Source: Rhodoplanes sp046000175 (GTDB taxonomy: Bacteria; Pseudomonadota; Alphaproteobacteria; Rhizobiales; Xanthobacteraceae). Taken from it: 64,000 nucleotides of DNA. The stretch covers positions 42,938-106,937 of the forward strand of contig NZ_JBEOMB010000038.1 of NCBI RefSeq assembly GCF_046000175.1. Direction: 5' to 3'. Below the pieces are notes generated by a model. The model had not been told where the DNA came from and searched no databases. It saw only the letters and a program-made list of their open reading frames with translations. Below, one piece after another: positions 63,918 to 64,000 of the stretch. Every line of letters starts with the position of its first letter. The first letter of the stretch is position 1. Both the position numbers and the translations under genes were made by a program.

Positions 63918-64000
63918 TGCCCCGGACAAGGCGCTGCAGGCCGCAGGCCTGTTGTGCCGCAGAACCGGGGCCCAGGGGCCGCTGAAATGGACCCCGAGCC
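63918..64000. repeat. Partial repeat at the window edge, family H-like
   Basis: TGCCCCGGACAAGGCGCTGC then GGGGCCCAGGGGCCGCTGAA resembles one arm of the element at 43019-43172 in inverted orientation. The other arm is outside the window. Confidence 0.5.

Overview
The window reads as ordinary chromosome from a very G+C-rich (about 70% by eye) alphaproteobacterium of the order Hyphomicrobiales, most like the Bradyrhizobium/Rhodoplanes/Xanthobacteraceae side. The evidence is the gene content and order (ftsE-ftsX-ydcF-plsC; divL beside tsaE-amgK; mutM opposite ubiE-ubiB-coaBC-dut; an ilv leader upstream of ilvB-ilvN-ilvC), a CpdR-type response regulator, a DivL with the tell-tale tyrosine, and the many palindromic intergenic repeats typical of this group. 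I saw no rRNA, tRNA, CRISPR array, insertion sequence, prophage or conjugation gene. The family assignment is inference; the order is well supported.

Layout. 1-222: tail of purC. 491-4392: an internally duplicated hypothetical protein, then a tightly coupled pair: a membrane-anchored double-Cache sensor with no output domain, overlapping by GTGA a prokaryotic pentameric ligand-gated ion channel; then a 24-residue membrane microprotein. 4617-10914: ygiQ, a large exported protein with papain-like Cys and His motifs, a C40 peptidase and an unknown small protein. 10971-18021: DUF2125 protein, ChaC, plsC, ydcF, ftsX, ftsE, a zinc-ribbon membrane protein and cpdR. 18165-23645 (minus): divL, a tsaE-amgK fusion, a PilZ protein and murU. 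24144-28607 (minus): ubiE, ubiB, coaBC, dut, with mutM divergent at 29029. 30103-38919: EamA transporter, hisS with a low-G+C internal segment, a class III aminotransferase, a GT39 membrane protein, an M23 peptidase with a His-rich cytoplasmic tail, and bcp. 39076-48543: a giant AsmA-like protein, serB next to a DUF1015 protein, namZ, a DOMON-like protein and an SDR. 48577-52723: phasin-like protein, PQQ-type sugar dehydrogenase, miaA, msrQ. 52900-57681: branched-chain amino acid locus with promoter, leader peptide, attenuator, ilvB, ilvN, ilvC and terminators, with a mazEF module between ilvN and ilvC. 58045-63879: solute-binding protein, EamA transporter, pdxY, PhzF, a Nudix-like protein and a metallophosphoesterase.

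Functional threads. (1) Envelope and division: FtsEX, the M23 and C40 peptidases, PlsC, YdcF, the AsmA-like lipid-transport protein, and the MurNAc-salvage set AmgK, MurU and NamZ. (2) Cell-cycle control: CpdR and DivL, both of the CtrA pathway. (3) Branched-chain amino acid synthesis controlled by attenuation. (4) Cofactor genes: ubiquinone, coenzyme A and pyridoxal phosphate.

The most unusual item is the double-Cache/pentameric-channel gene pair at 2080-4199, which looks like a two-protein ligand-gated channel. Also notable are the mazE extension running into mazF, the mosaic hisS, His-rich cytoplasmic tails on both FtsX and the M23 peptidase, and eight families of palindromic repeats that fill almost every sizeable intergenic gap.
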